Source: Botryococcus braunii
Taxonomy: Eukaryota > Chlorophyta > Trebouxiophyceae
NCBI GenBank assembly: GCA_002005505.1
Contig: KV908344.1
Location: 618,679 to 651,178, forward strand
Direction of reading: 5' to 3'
Length of the DNA: 32,500 bases
Part shown: in pieces, positions 1 through 9,748 of the stretch
How the letters are laid out: the number at the start of each line of letters is the position of its first letter
Numbering within the stretch: the stretch's first letter is position 1
Made by a program: the position numbers and the translations under genes
Notes under the pieces: model-generated
What the model was told of the DNA's origin: nothing
The model's input: the letters and a program-made list of their open reading frames with translations, nothing else
The model's database searches: none

Positions 1-225
1 GACAACGGCTTCCGCGCCTTCACGAAGTGTGGTTCCTCTGTGGATGATGAACACCACTTTGTTTTTCACTGTCCCGCTCTTACCGCTGTGCGGGACCGTT
101 ACCCCCAGTTGTTTGTTGGTCCGTCTAGGTCTCTTCGGCAGTTCATTTGGCAGGCTGACTTGCGTGCGGTTGTCTCCTGCGGATGCCTTCCAGGCTCGTG
201 CTGATTTACGCCGGATGCGGTGATT
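1..225 (+). pseudogene. C-terminal fragment of a LINE-type reverse transcriptase (zinc-binding tail)
   Basis: Frame 1 is open from the window edge to a TGA at 202-204. It reads a Cys (codon 10), then a run of acidic residues and DEHHF, then FHCPAL, and a few residues later RDRYPQLF. This Cys...His-His...His-Cys pattern is the zinc-binding tail found at the C-terminus of many LINE reverse transcriptases. About 60 codons in, the adjacent frame reads [14 protein letters not shown] to a stop at 221-223, which looks like a more natural end. A one-base indel near 178-180 is therefore likely. The upstream reverse transcriptase lies outside the window. This element is on the opposite strand to the two large retrotransposons at 1966-9600 and is of a different family. 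Confidence 0.6.
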
Positions 226-690
226 TGAACGCAGCCACGTCTGTGGCTGCCCCCACCCTCCACCCCCCCCCCTTCTTCCCCTTTTCGTTTGCTCCGTTCT
301 GTTTTCGATGTTCGTTTGGCCACCTCTTGTGGCCCGTTCTCCATAGTTTCGGCTGGTGCGTGTGTTGTGGACATCTTATCATGCCCTATAGGATCTTATC
401 TGTCCAGCCACTAGCTAGTGGCTGGACAGATGTAACTTCTTCTGCCTTAAGGATGCTTTTTAAAGAATAATGGGGAAATTTTAAAAGGGGGGGGGGTTTG
501 GGGGGTTTAGGGGCGTGAGATTTTTGATGATGGGGGGATTTCTTCTTCTCCTCACTTGAGACGGTCTTGTTCTGAGTTTCGGCTAGCGCGTGTGTTGTGG
601 ACATCTTATCATGCCTTCGCGGCTGGACAGATGTAACTTCTTCTGCATGATGCTTCTTTTTCTTCTTGGCCCCGTAGGATCCGTGCGTCA
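226..690 (+). repeat. LINE 3' tail sequence with a duplicated ~75-bp block
   Basis: No gene is seen. The block at 349-445 (GTGTGTTGTGGACATCTTAT, then GGCTGGACAGATGTAACTTC) recurs at 577-650 with a shorter middle. The last part, GGCTGGACAGATGTAA followed by TTCTTC, occurs a third time at 1947-1970, exactly where the first large retrotransposon begins. The region is probably the 3' untranslated tail of the LINE ending at 225 plus a second truncated tail. Confidence 0.5.
398..431. repeat. 34-bp perfect palindrome
   Basis: Positions 398-431 equal their own reverse complement. The arms are ATCTGTCCAGCCAC and GTGGCTGGACAGAT around a central TAGCTA. The right arm is the start of the LINE-tail motif that recurs at 623 and 1947; only this copy carries the inverted left arm. 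Confidence 0.9.
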
Positions 691-1042
691 CATTGTTTAC
701 TATAGTTACCAGCTATCAGGGTACTCCGCTTGCAAGTATTAGCAGGATATTAGCTGTATCGATCCTCTACTAGCGATTGGCCTTAATCATTTCCAAATCA
801 TCTGGTCGAGGTTTGTGGCTGGCGACGGTCCAAAACAAATGCCTTTTGTGAGAAGAGCCTAACCCCGACAATTTAATCTGCACCCAATGGGAAGGACTTG
901 CAAGAACTTCCAGGTACATCCAGAAGAGAATATTCTGATCGGGAGAGGGGATATCCGATCGATCTTCTGTTAGTAAACTGTATAAAGATTGAATATTTCT
1001 ATAATTGTGACTGAATTGATGTCGTTTCGAAACAGAATTCTG
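691..1042. other. No recognisable gene
   Basis: An open frame of 170 codons runs on the minus strand from 1282 to 770. It has no motif I recognise, and its 5' end lies in the hairpin cluster at 1043-1316, so I do not call it a gene. Confidence 0.4.
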
Positions 1043-1316
1043 GCCGTTACAACGTATACGTTGTAACGGCAGATCACGTTGCGCGACGCGATCTGCCATT
1101 TTTTGCCATGCTTGTGCAGCTTTCTTCATGTTGTGAGACAGCCAACTTGTTGTTTTAATTCTTTTAACTCTGAGGTCTGAACCTTTACAAAATATTGTTA
1201 CGGACAAGACGTACTTTCTTTCCCGCCGCATGGCGGGATCCTCCTTTATGAAGGAGGCGTGCAAATTTGCACGCCTGCTCAAAGGCCCGGGTCTAGCTCG
1301 ACAGACCTGGGGCCCT
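1043..1316. repeat. Run of five adjacent palindromes/hairpins
   Basis: 1043-1070 is a 28-bp perfect palindrome (arms GCCGTTACAACGTA / TACGTTGTAACGGC). 1071-1094 is an imperfect palindrome (AGATC...GATCT). 1222-1237 is CCCGCC-GCAT-GGCGGG. 1240-1257 is CCTCCTT-TATG-AAGGAGG. 1255-1276 is a 22-bp perfect palindrome centred on AAATTT. 1284-1314 is an imperfect GGCCC...GGGCC stem. The last four follow one another almost without spacers. Confidence 0.85.
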
Positions 1317-1330
1317 GTAGCATTTCCTAG

Positions 1331-1410
1331 GGTATAATGGTCTAGTGGTCCTTGGCATTGCTCTATGGCTTGCCTTGTGATCTGGGTTCGCAGTACAACC
1401 TCGCTCAGGT
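1331..1410 (+). repeat. tRNA-like sequence, possibly a SINE head or decayed tRNA
   Basis: TGGTCTAGTGG at 1338-1348 matches the RNA polymerase III A box (TRGYNNARYGG) at every position and is the form typical of tRNA-Glu/Asp. GGTTCG at 1385-1390 is the core of a B box, 36 bases further on, a normal tRNA spacing. I cannot close an acceptor stem, and the B box decays after GGTTCG. A working tRNA is unlikely; a tRNA-derived repeat or pseudogene fits better. Confidence 0.35.
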
Positions 1411-1965
1411 AGTTCGCTCGGTTGCCCGACTACGCGTCAGAGGCAGTACAATACAATTCAACCCACCCTGGGTTTAAGAGTGGGCTTGCGAATCATTCAT
1501 GTAACATCTTTTCCGTGGCCATCACGAACGGTCTCTTTGTCTCATAACCTCTTCCGCTAAGCTAATGCCTACAGGCCCTAACACTAGGGGGCCAAGGTAC
1601 AGACGAAAGTAACAGTTTTTAAGTTCGGTGAATGGCGAAGCGTGGATACTAGTATTTAAGAAGCTAGCTAGCCTATATGTAGGTTTATCTAGCTATTATT
1701 AGCCCATACCTTTCTTGCATTCCAATTGGGAATGCAGTCCGGGGGAAAAAAATGCTCGTGAGAGATGCTGCTTGATGAAACAGCACCCCGAATATTTGTG
1801 AATCACTCGCTGGAGGCGTAGTGGCAAATGTTCTTATCCCCAACCGGTGGGGGGGGGCTATATATCTACTAGCTAAAGGGGCAACGACTGCTGTTGCACC
1901 TGCACTCCGGAGTTAACTGTACCGCTACAGTAAAAGTTGCCCTCGTGGCTGGACAGATGTAAATT
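1411..1965. repeat. Hairpin-rich DNA without a gene
   Basis: More short inverted repeats: GGCCCTA-ACAC-TAGGGGGCC near 1574, TGCATTCC...GGAATGCA at 1716-1736, GCAAC...GTTGC at 1881-1897, ACTCCGGAGT at 1904-1913 and ACTGTA-CCGC-TACAGT at 1916-1931. No coding signal is seen. The stretch ends with the LINE-tail motif at 1947-1970 that borders the first retrotransposon. Confidence 0.6.
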
Positions 1966-2045
1966 CTTCCTTCCTTTTACAAGAGTGGAGTAAAAAAGAC
2001 CAGCCCAATGTTCAGGGACCCAAACCCCAATGTTCAAGCTATGAG

Positions 2046-5000
2046 TCACACCCGGCGAGCGGCCAGCTGGCGACCCACAGCCGCCGCAATGATGAAACTG
2101 ACCCGACGAATGACAAAATATCCCTCCACATCTTCTTGAGCAATGATGGCTTGGTTCAAAAGCCCCTGGAGCCTCTGCAACAAGGCCAGCGCATCAGCAT
2201 GCAACCCTCCAATGTTTCAAAAGCGAAGGCTTGGAAAGCCACAGGCGGCTGCTGACGCGACAACAAGACAGCATAGCGGGTCTGCTTGTCTTGGGCAGCG
2301 CGCGCGGCGGCCCCACCCGGCACGAAGTGCAGCAAGTTGGCAACTGTGAGTGGGGAAGAGCCAACGATGTCGATATAAAGGTCACGCCCCTCCTCCCACG
2401 CATGGAGGCGGAGGTCTGCGCGACGGCGCTCCTGGCCAGGGACAGGGGTGGGAAAGGCGGGTTCCCGGGTGACCCGCTGACGAGCTGAGGTAAGGACAGC
2501 GTCCAGGCCGTTACGAACGGAGTAATGTCGGCCGACAATGGCAACATCCCCCCCTGAGGTGCAGTGGACCGCGTGGTCGCCCCAGACATCCAACTCCCTC
2601 AAGCAGCACGGGCATTGGGAGCCAGGGTGGAAAATGGGGATCAAGAGCTGGTATTGAAGGCGGCAGCGGAACGACTCTGGGGGCATGGTTTGCTGCAAAT
2701 GGGGAACTGGGAGAGCCAGCAGCCAATCAGACGCTCCCGGCTGTGTAAGAGATTGGAGCACAGCACGGTCGCGATCCGAGCGAGCAGGGTCATCAAGAAC
2801 CTCCTGGTATGCGCGGTGAGACAAGGGTTTGGACAGCCGGGCTTGCACTTTGCTGCGGACAAATCCGGATCCTCGAAGAGCGCCGCATCGAAATCAGGAA
2901 CAAGGGCGCAGTAGTCAGCCTTGGCAGCGAGGGCAGCGGGGACAAGAGGGGCAGTGGATGTCCCCAGAAGGCGGTCCTGGAGGGGGGCTGTCTGCGTGAC
3001 GGAGGCGAGATAGGCACAAGGCAGAAGGGAAGTGGCCTTAGTGACCCCTAGACCCCCCTGGGCAATAGGCAAGCCAGCCAAGGTTTGCTGCAAAGGGCCA
3101 AAACCACCACCACCAGCTGTGACAATGGATTGGAGGACCTGGGTTTGGAGCATATCAAAGGTCACCAAAGCTTGCGCAGCTGCAGCTGGCGGCATGGTCC
3201 GGGCTGTGAAAACCACCTTGCAGGTCCCAAGGCAACTGCGAAGCAAGAGAAGCTCGGCTTGGGGGTGGCGGAGAATCGGCAAACGCTGGAGCGAGGCTGC
3301 CACGGCATCAACGTGCGCCTGGGCTACGGAAGCCGCGTACTCGACTGACACGGTGACCGCTGCCCCCAACACTATCAAACCAGCACGAGTTTCATTGACG
3401 AAGCCCAGAGGGAACCCATCCAAATGCTGAGGGTTCGGGCGCGGCGACCACACACAGCACTTGTGAGGGTTGAGGCTCAAGCCATATGCGGGGGCCCGGT
3501 CAACAACCAACTGGACTGCCTGCTGCGCTGCGGGCACGGGACCAACAAACGTGCCGTCATCCAGATACCACCCTTGGTGTACGTCGGGACACTCCCGATG
3601 AAGGTCAAGGAGGAGTGGCTGGACAGTGAGCGCAAAAAGCAGCGGAGAGAGGGGGTCCCCTTGCTGGACCCCTGTTGTGGAGTCCACGACATGGGGCCCA
3701 ACATACTGATGGGCCGCGCAGCCGTACGTCGTCGCCACATACTGCCAGATGCTGGGGCAATGGAGGGCGACTTCCCCAAGCATGCGGTTGCGGTCGACCG
3801 TATTGAAAGCATTTTGGAAGTCCAAGCTGACAACGACGAGGTCGGGGGAATCTTGCTGGTGTGCCACCAAGCGGTTGAGGGCATGGACGAGGCCTTCTGC
3901 ACCCCCTCGGACTCCAACCCCAACTTGGTGTGGCTGCAAATACTCACTGACAGCGGGCAAGACGGCTGCAACAGCTATCTTGGAAACCAGACGGCGCAGG
4001 GTGAGCCCCACTGCAATGGGCCGGATACCCCCATTGGGCTTTAAGAGAGGGGTGATGGGAGCGCTGGCCCAATAAGATCGCAAGGGAGGGGGAACATCCC
4101 CAGCTAAGGCCCGATTGACCACGCCAAGGAGGCTGTCCAATAAGAGGTCTGAGCCACCTACAGAGAAGGCATGTTTTATATGTAATGGGGTCAAGCCGTC
4201 CCGCCCGCCAGCGGTACCAGGTGGGAAGGTTTTGAGGGCAGCCAAGACTTCCTCCACTTGGGCACGGTAAGGGGCCTGCGCAGGCGGGGCGCCAACGGGA
4301 AGCGGTCGGATAGGATGAAGCGCTGCCAATGCAGCACATGTGTCAGGCGTGGCTGGGGCGATGGTGGCAGGCTCCAACATCCGAACAGCCGCTGATAAAT
4401 GGCCATCTGCAACCTTGCGCAAGACGCGAGCGGCAAGCGCCGCATCGTCTAATGGGCGGGGTGGGGCAGTGGCTGCAGGCGCGGTGGCCAAGAGTTCATC
4501 AATTAGGCCATCAATATCCCCATCCAACCATGCGCGGGCCCGACGGCGGACGTGCTGCGCAACTCCCTCACCCCGAGGCCTGCGACGAGCTGACAGGACG
4601 CACATCGGAAGGATCAACAGCTCAACCCAGGCAGCCTCGGAGCCCGAGTCCGCAACAGCCTTGAGAGCGGACCGCAATGCTGCAGCCCAAGGTATCCATG
4701 CTGACCTAGGGACCCTGCGGTACGAATGGTGACCAAGGGTGAAAACGTGATGGACAAGGGCAGGGGTCAGGGGATGGCGGCGGACACGGGCCGGGGGAGC
4801 AGAGGGCGGAGGATCAGCAACGGCGGCGGATGCACGCGGTCGTCCTCGGGGTTGCGAATGGAGGCGGCCCTGGGGCTCTGAAGTATCCTGCGGCGGCGGT
4901 GCAGGGCGGGGAAGGCCAGGAAGAAGGTTAACATCAGGGGGAACCAGGCCATCCTCCAGATTCCACAAGCGCTGGCAGGTGTCTGGGTTGGTTGCGCACG

Positions 5001-5250
5001 AAAGAACTCCCAGGGAATGGGTTTTGAAGCAAGTGGTGCACAACCAGCTGGAGGTAGCTCGCAAGATGGCTTCAAGCTTCCTGTACTCTGCTGGGGATCT
5101 GAGTTGCGACACCCAGTCATCCCGCCCAGCATCGCCGAGCTTGTGGAACCTCTGCAAGTGACGTAGGAGCCCAGCACCCGTAGTGATCTTACGAGACTTG
5201 CATGATGCCTTCCAAGGGCAGGTGGGGTCAAAGAGAGGAACGCTGGCCAT
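2046..5250 (-). pseudogene. Retrotransposon protein, copy 1: zinc finger - RT - zinc knuckle - endonuclease, two frameshifts
   Basis: The likely start is the ATG at 5250 (MASVPLFD). A C2H2-type finger follows at about residues 11-36 (CPWKASC...HLQRFH), then a CTTC pair near residue 70 and a Pro/Arg-rich linker. The reverse transcriptase carries LDFQNAFNTVDR, QQGDPLSPLLFAL and the catalytic WYLDDG at 3553-3570. The C-terminal part has CPCC...GDHAVHC and then RRADLRL...LYIDIVGSSPL...DKQTRY. This is the layout of the restriction-like endonuclease that nicks the target DNA in R2/NeSL-like elements. Compared with copy 2, one base is missing near 2863, just after the reverse transcriptase region, and another near 2213, close to the C-terminus. 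As sequenced it cannot make the full ~1,070-residue protein. It would act in cis on its own RNA. The family name is inferred from motifs only. Confidence 0.8.
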
Positions 5251-5440
5251 GGCATCACCAGCTGGGCAACCCAACCCCAAGACCGTTCTGGATGCTGGAA
5301 AGTGGTGAAGCCCCAGTCCCTCGTCTTGAGAGGACCGCTTTTTGGAGCTTTTCTAGGAAGACTGACAGGGACTGGGAATCCAATTTCTCTCCTCTTAAAA
5401 TTTTAAATGAATACAAGCTTAAATCCAATATTCATTTTTA

Positions 5441-5858
5441 ATCTCCGTAAGTGCTGGATGCTGGGGAGGGGTGAAGCTGTGAGTCCCTGTGAACGACGGG
5501 CCGGCGGAGGCAAATCTGAGGGGCCAAAAAAGAAAAAGAAAAAACCAATACTGTGTGTTAAGAAACACAGGAAGTGGGGAAGAACACGGGAAATTCCGCA
5601 GATGCCAGACGCCAGAAAGTTACGAAGCTGCCAGTCCTGCGGAAAGACTGGCCGAGCTGGTGCAAATCTGAGGAAGAAAACAGGAAAACCAATACGATGT
5701 GGTATCAAACTGAGAATGAAGTGTTGAAAAACACTGGAAATTCCGCAAAGGCTGGACGCTGAAAGTGGCGAAGCTGCCAGCCCCGCTTAAAGACTGGCCA
5801 GGCGAAGGCAAATCTGAGAAAAAAAAGATAAAATCAATACTATGGGTGACGAAACAGA
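5441..5858 (-). repeat. Tandem ~149-bp monomers at the retrotransposon 5' end
   Basis: Three diverged units begin at about 5441, 5590 and 5739. Each has (A)TTCCG or CTCCG, a GCTGGA-like stretch, GAAGCTG, a GCAAATCTGAGG block and an A-rich block with ACCAATAC. The same unit occurs at 9361-9600 upstream of copy 2. Promoter monomers of this kind occur at the 5' ends of some LINEs; a promoter role here is inference. Confidence 0.65.
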
Positions 5859-5962
5859 TGCTTCTTCTTCTTCTTCACTCCAAATGCTTCTTCTTCTTCT
5901 TCACTCCAAATGCTTCTTCTTCTTCTTCACTCCAGATGCTTCTTCTTCTTCTTCACTTCCTT
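5858..5962 (+). repeat. 26-bp minisatellite, 4 copies
   Basis: ATG-(CTT)5-CACTCC units start at 5858, 5884, 5910 and 5936 with a constant 26-bp spacing. Up to 6044 a pyrimidine-rich spacer follows with no gene. Confidence 0.9.
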
Positions 5963-6044
5963 CCTTCCTTCCCCCGCACCTTCCCAAGCAATCCATCCCC
6001 AACCCTAAACTGTTTTTCGTAGGCACTACCATGTGAATTCTTCA

Positions 6045-9000
6045 CTTCCTTCCTTTTACAAGAGTGGAGTAAAAAAGACCAGCCCAATGTTCAGGACCCA
6101 AACCCCAATGTGTCAAGCTATGAGTCACACCCGGCGAGCGGCCAGCTGGCGACCCACAGCCGCCGCAATGATGAAACTGACCCGACGAATGACAAAATAT
6201 CCCTCCACATCTTCTTGAGCAATGATGGCTTGGTTCAAAAGCCCCTGGAGCCTCTGCAACAAGGCCAGCGCATCAGCATGCAACCCTCCCAATGTTTCAA
6301 AAGCGAAGGCCTGGAAAGCCACAGGCGGCTGCTGACGCGACAACAAGACAGCATAGCGGGTCTGCTTGTCTTGGGCAGCGCGCGCGGCGGCCCCACCCGG
6401 CACGAAGTGCAGCAAGTTGGCAACTGTGAGTGGGGAAGAGCCAACGATGTCGATATAAAGGTCACGCCCCTCCTCCCACGCATGGAGGCGGAGGTCTGCG
6501 CGACGGCGCTCCTGGCCAGGGACAGGGGTGGGAAAGGCGGGTTCCCGGGTGACCCGCTGACGAGCTGAGGTAAGGACAGCGTCCAGGCCGTTACGAACGG
6601 AGTAATGTCGGCCGACAATGGCAACATCCCCCCTGAGGTGCAGTGGACCGCGTGGTCGCCCCAGACATCCAACTCCCTCAAGCAGCACGGGCATTGGGAG
6701 CCAGGGTGGAAAATGGGGATCAAGAGCTGGTATTGAAGGCGGCAGCGGAACGACTCTGGGGGCATGGTTTGCTGCAAATGGGGAACTGGGAGAGCCAGCA
6801 GCCAATCAGACGCTCCCGGCTGTGTAAGAGATTGGAGCACAGCACGGTCGCGATCCGAGCGAGCAGGGTCATCAAGAACCTCCTGGTATGCGCGGTGAGA
6901 CAAGGGTTTGGACAGCCGGGCTTGCACTTTGCTGCGGACAAACTCCGGATCCTCGAAGAGCGCCGCATCGAAATCAGGAACAAGGGCGCAGTAGTCAGCC
7001 TTGGCAGCGAGGGCAGCGGGGACAAGAGGGGCAGTGGATGTCCCCAGAAGGCGGTCCTGGAGGGGGGCTGTCTGCGTGACGGAGGCGAGATAGGCACAAG
7101 GCAGAAGGGAAGTGGCCTTAGTGACCCCTAGACCCCCCTGGGCAATAGGCAAGCCAGCCAAGGTTTGCTGCAAAGGGCCAAAACCACCACCACCAGCTGT
7201 GACAATGGATTGGAGGACCTGGGTTTGGAGCATATCAAAGGTCACCAAAGCTTGCGCAGCTGCAGCTGGCGGCATGGTCCGGGCTGTGAAAACCACCTTG
7301 CAGGTCCCAAGGCAACTGCGAAGCAAGAGAAGCTCGGCTTGGGGGTGGCGGAGAATCGGCAAACGCTGGAGCGAGGCTGCCACGGCATCAACGTGCGCCT
7401 GGGCTACGGAAGCCGCGTACTCGACTGACACGGTGACCGCTGCCCCCAACACTATCAAACCAGCACGAGTTTCATTGACGAAGCCTAGAGGGAACCCATC
7501 CAAATGCTGAGGGTTCGGGCGCGGCGACCACACACAGCACTTGTGAGGGTTGAGGCTCAAGCCATATGCGGGGGCCCGGTCAACAACCAACTGGACTGCC
7601 TGCTGCGCTGCGGGCACGGGACCAACAAACGTGCCGTCATCCAGATACCACCCTTGGTGTACGTCGGGACACTCCCGATGAAGGTCAAGGAGGAGTGGCT
7701 GGACAGTGAGCGCAAAAAGCAGCGGAGAGAGGGGGTCCCCTTGCTGGACCCCTGTTGTGGAGTCCACGACATGGGGCCCAACATACTGATGGGCCGCGCA
7801 GCCGTACGTCGTCGCCACATACTGCCAGATGCTGGGGCAATGGAGGGCGACTTCCCCAAGCATGCGGTTGCGGTCGACCGTATTGAAAGCATTTTGGAAG
7901 TCCAAGCTGACAACGACGAGGTCGGGGGAATCTTGCTGGTGTGCCACCAAGCGGTTGAGGGCATGGACGAGGCCTTCTGCACCCCCTCGGACTCCAACCC
8001 CAACTTGGTGTGGCTGCAAATACTCACTGACAGCGGGCAAGACGGCTGCAACAGCTATCTTGGAAACCAGACGGCGCAGGGTGAGCCCCACTGCAATGGG
8101 CCGGATACCCCCATTGGGCTTTAAGAGAGGGGTGATGGGAGCGCTGGCCCAATAAGATCGCAAGGGAGGGGGAACATCCCCAGCTAAGGCCCGATTGACC
8201 ACGCCAAGGAGGCTGTCCAATAAGAGGTCTGAGCCACCTACAGAGAAGGCATGTTTTATATGTAATGGGGTCAAGCCGTCCCGCCCGCCAGCGGTACCAG
8301 GTGGGAAGGTTTTGAGGGCAGCCAAGACTTCCTCCACTTGGGCACGGTAAGGGGCCTGCGCAGGCGGGGCGCCAACGGGAAGCGGTCGGATAGGATGAAG
8401 CGCTGCCAATGCAGCACATGTGTCAGGCGTGGCTGGGGCGATGGTGGCAGGCTCCAACATCCGAACAGCCGCTGATAAATGGCCATCTGCAACCTTGCGC
8501 AAGACGCGAGCGGCAAGCGCCGCATCGTCTAATGGGCGGGGTGGGGCAGTGGCTGCAGGCGCGGTGGCCAAGAGTTCATCAATTAGGCCATCAATATCCC
8601 CATCCAACCATGCGCGGGCCCGACGGCGGACGTGCTGCGCAACTCCCTCACCCCGAGGCCTGCGACGAGCTGACAGGACGCACATCGGAAGGATCAACAG
8701 CTCAACCCAGGCAGCCTCGGAGCCCGAGTCCGCAACAGCCTTGAGAGCGGACCGCAATGCTGCAGCCCAAGGTATCCATGCTGACCTAGGGACCCTGCGG
8801 TACGAATGGTGACCAAGGGTGAAAACGTGATGGACAAGGGCAGGGGTCAGGGGATGGCGGCGGACACGGGCCGGGGGAGCAGAGGGCGGAGGATCAGCAA
8901 CGGCGGCGGATGCACGCGGTCGTCCTCGGGGTTGCGAATGGAGGCGGCCCTGGGGCTCTGAAGTATCCTGCGGCGGCGGTGCAGGGCGGGGAAGGCCAGG

Positions 9001-9600
9001 AAGAAGGTTAACATCAGGGGGAACCAGGCCATCCTCCAGATTCCACAAGCGCTGGCAGGTGTCTGGGTTGGTTGCGCACGAAAGAACTCCCAGGGAATGG
9101 GTTTTGAAGCAAGTGGTGCACAACCAGCTGGAGGTAGCTCGCAAGATGGCTTCAAGCTTCCTGTACTCTGCTGGGGATCTGAGTTGCGACACCCAGTCAT
9201 CCCGCCCAGCATCGCCGAGCTTGTGGAACCTCTGCAAGTGACGTAGGAGCCCAGCACCCGTAGTGATCTTACGAGACTTGCATGATGCCTTCCAAGGGCA
9301 GGTGGGGTCAAAGAGAGGAACGCTGGCCATGGCATCACCAGCTGGGCAACCCAACCCCAAGACCGTTCTGGATGCTGGAAAGTGGTGAAGCCCCCAGTCC
9401 CTCTGAAAAACTGGCTGGGCTGAGGCGAAGCGGAGAAGAAAAGGGAAAACCAAGATGATGTGTGAAGAAACACAGGAGTAAGTGTTGTAAAACACTGGAA
9501 TCTCCGTAAGTGCTGGATGCTGGGGAGGGGTGAAGCTGTGAGTCCCTGTGAACGACGGGCCGGCGGAGGCAAATCTGAGGGGCCAAAAAAGAAAAAGAAA
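6045..9600 (-). mobile_element. Non-LTR retrotransposon, copy 2 (head-to-tail with copy 1)
   Basis: The body at 6045-9402 matches 1966-5321 almost base for base at an offset of 4,079-4,080. The sequences outside the bodies differ, which argues for two insertions of the same young family, or conversion, over a simple duplication. On the 5' side are monomers starting at about 9361 and 9499, the second identical over its first 100 bases to the first monomer of copy 1 (5441-5540). The 3' end has the same A/G-rich tail as copy 1. Confidence 0.85.
6125..9330 (-). pseudogene. Retrotransposon protein, copy 2: one frameshift in a C run
   Basis: The domains are as in copy 1: N-terminal zinc finger, reverse transcriptase with the YLDD catalytic box at 7633-7650, a GDHAVHC zinc knuckle and a restriction-like endonuclease ending in a stop at 6125-6127. 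The frame stays open further than in copy 1 and crosses the 2863-equivalent site intact. It breaks right after the zinc knuckle, where copy 2 has six C at 6630-6635 and copy 1 has seven. Past that point the other frame carries the endonuclease to its stop. The open frame also extends upstream of the ATG at 9330 to about 9495, through monomer sequence. Only one base separates this copy from a continuous frame, so an assembly error is possible. Confidence 0.8.
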
Positions 9601-9748
9601 GCATGCAACCCTCCCAATGTTTCAAAAGCGAAGGCTTGGAAAGCCACAGGCGGCTGCTGACGCGAACTTCTTCTTCTTTACAAGAATGGAGTATAAACGA
9701 CCAGCCCAATGTTCAAGGACCCAACCCCCAATGTTTCAAGCTGTGAGA
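9601..9748 (-). mobile_element. Scrambled third fragment of the same retrotransposon
   Basis: 9601-9664 is a copy of the C-terminal coding piece seen at about 6277-6341 (and 2197-2262). It is joined directly to the monomer on one side. On the other side, 9675-9748 resembles the 3' tail (ACAAGAATGGAGTA, ACCAGCCCAATGTTCA). On the minus strand the tail therefore comes before the coding piece, the reverse of the element's own order. Confidence 0.7.

Larger units (their letters stand above)
1966..5860 (-). mobile_element. Non-LTR retrotransposon, copy 1 (restriction-like endonuclease type)
   Basis: The body at 1966-5321 is nearly identical to 6045-9402. Reading the minus strand, the order is 5' tandem monomers (5441-5860), one long reading frame, a short 3' untranslated region and an A/G-rich end (TGTAAAAGGAAGGAAG). 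Differences I noticed by eye between the two bodies: single-base indels near 2013, 2032, 2213, 2549, 2863 and 5312, and substitutions at 2231 and 3406. Between the body and the monomers (5322-5440) the sequence is unlike copy 2. No long terminal repeats are present. I could not define a target-site duplication. Confidence 0.85.

Noticed and set aside
770..1282. 170-codon minus-strand open frame
   Set aside because: No motif, no splice context, and its start overlaps a run of palindromes.
2143..9241. Many plus-strand open frames across the two retrotransposons
   Set aside because: They are shadows of the GC-rich minus-strand reading frame and repeat at the same offset in both copies.
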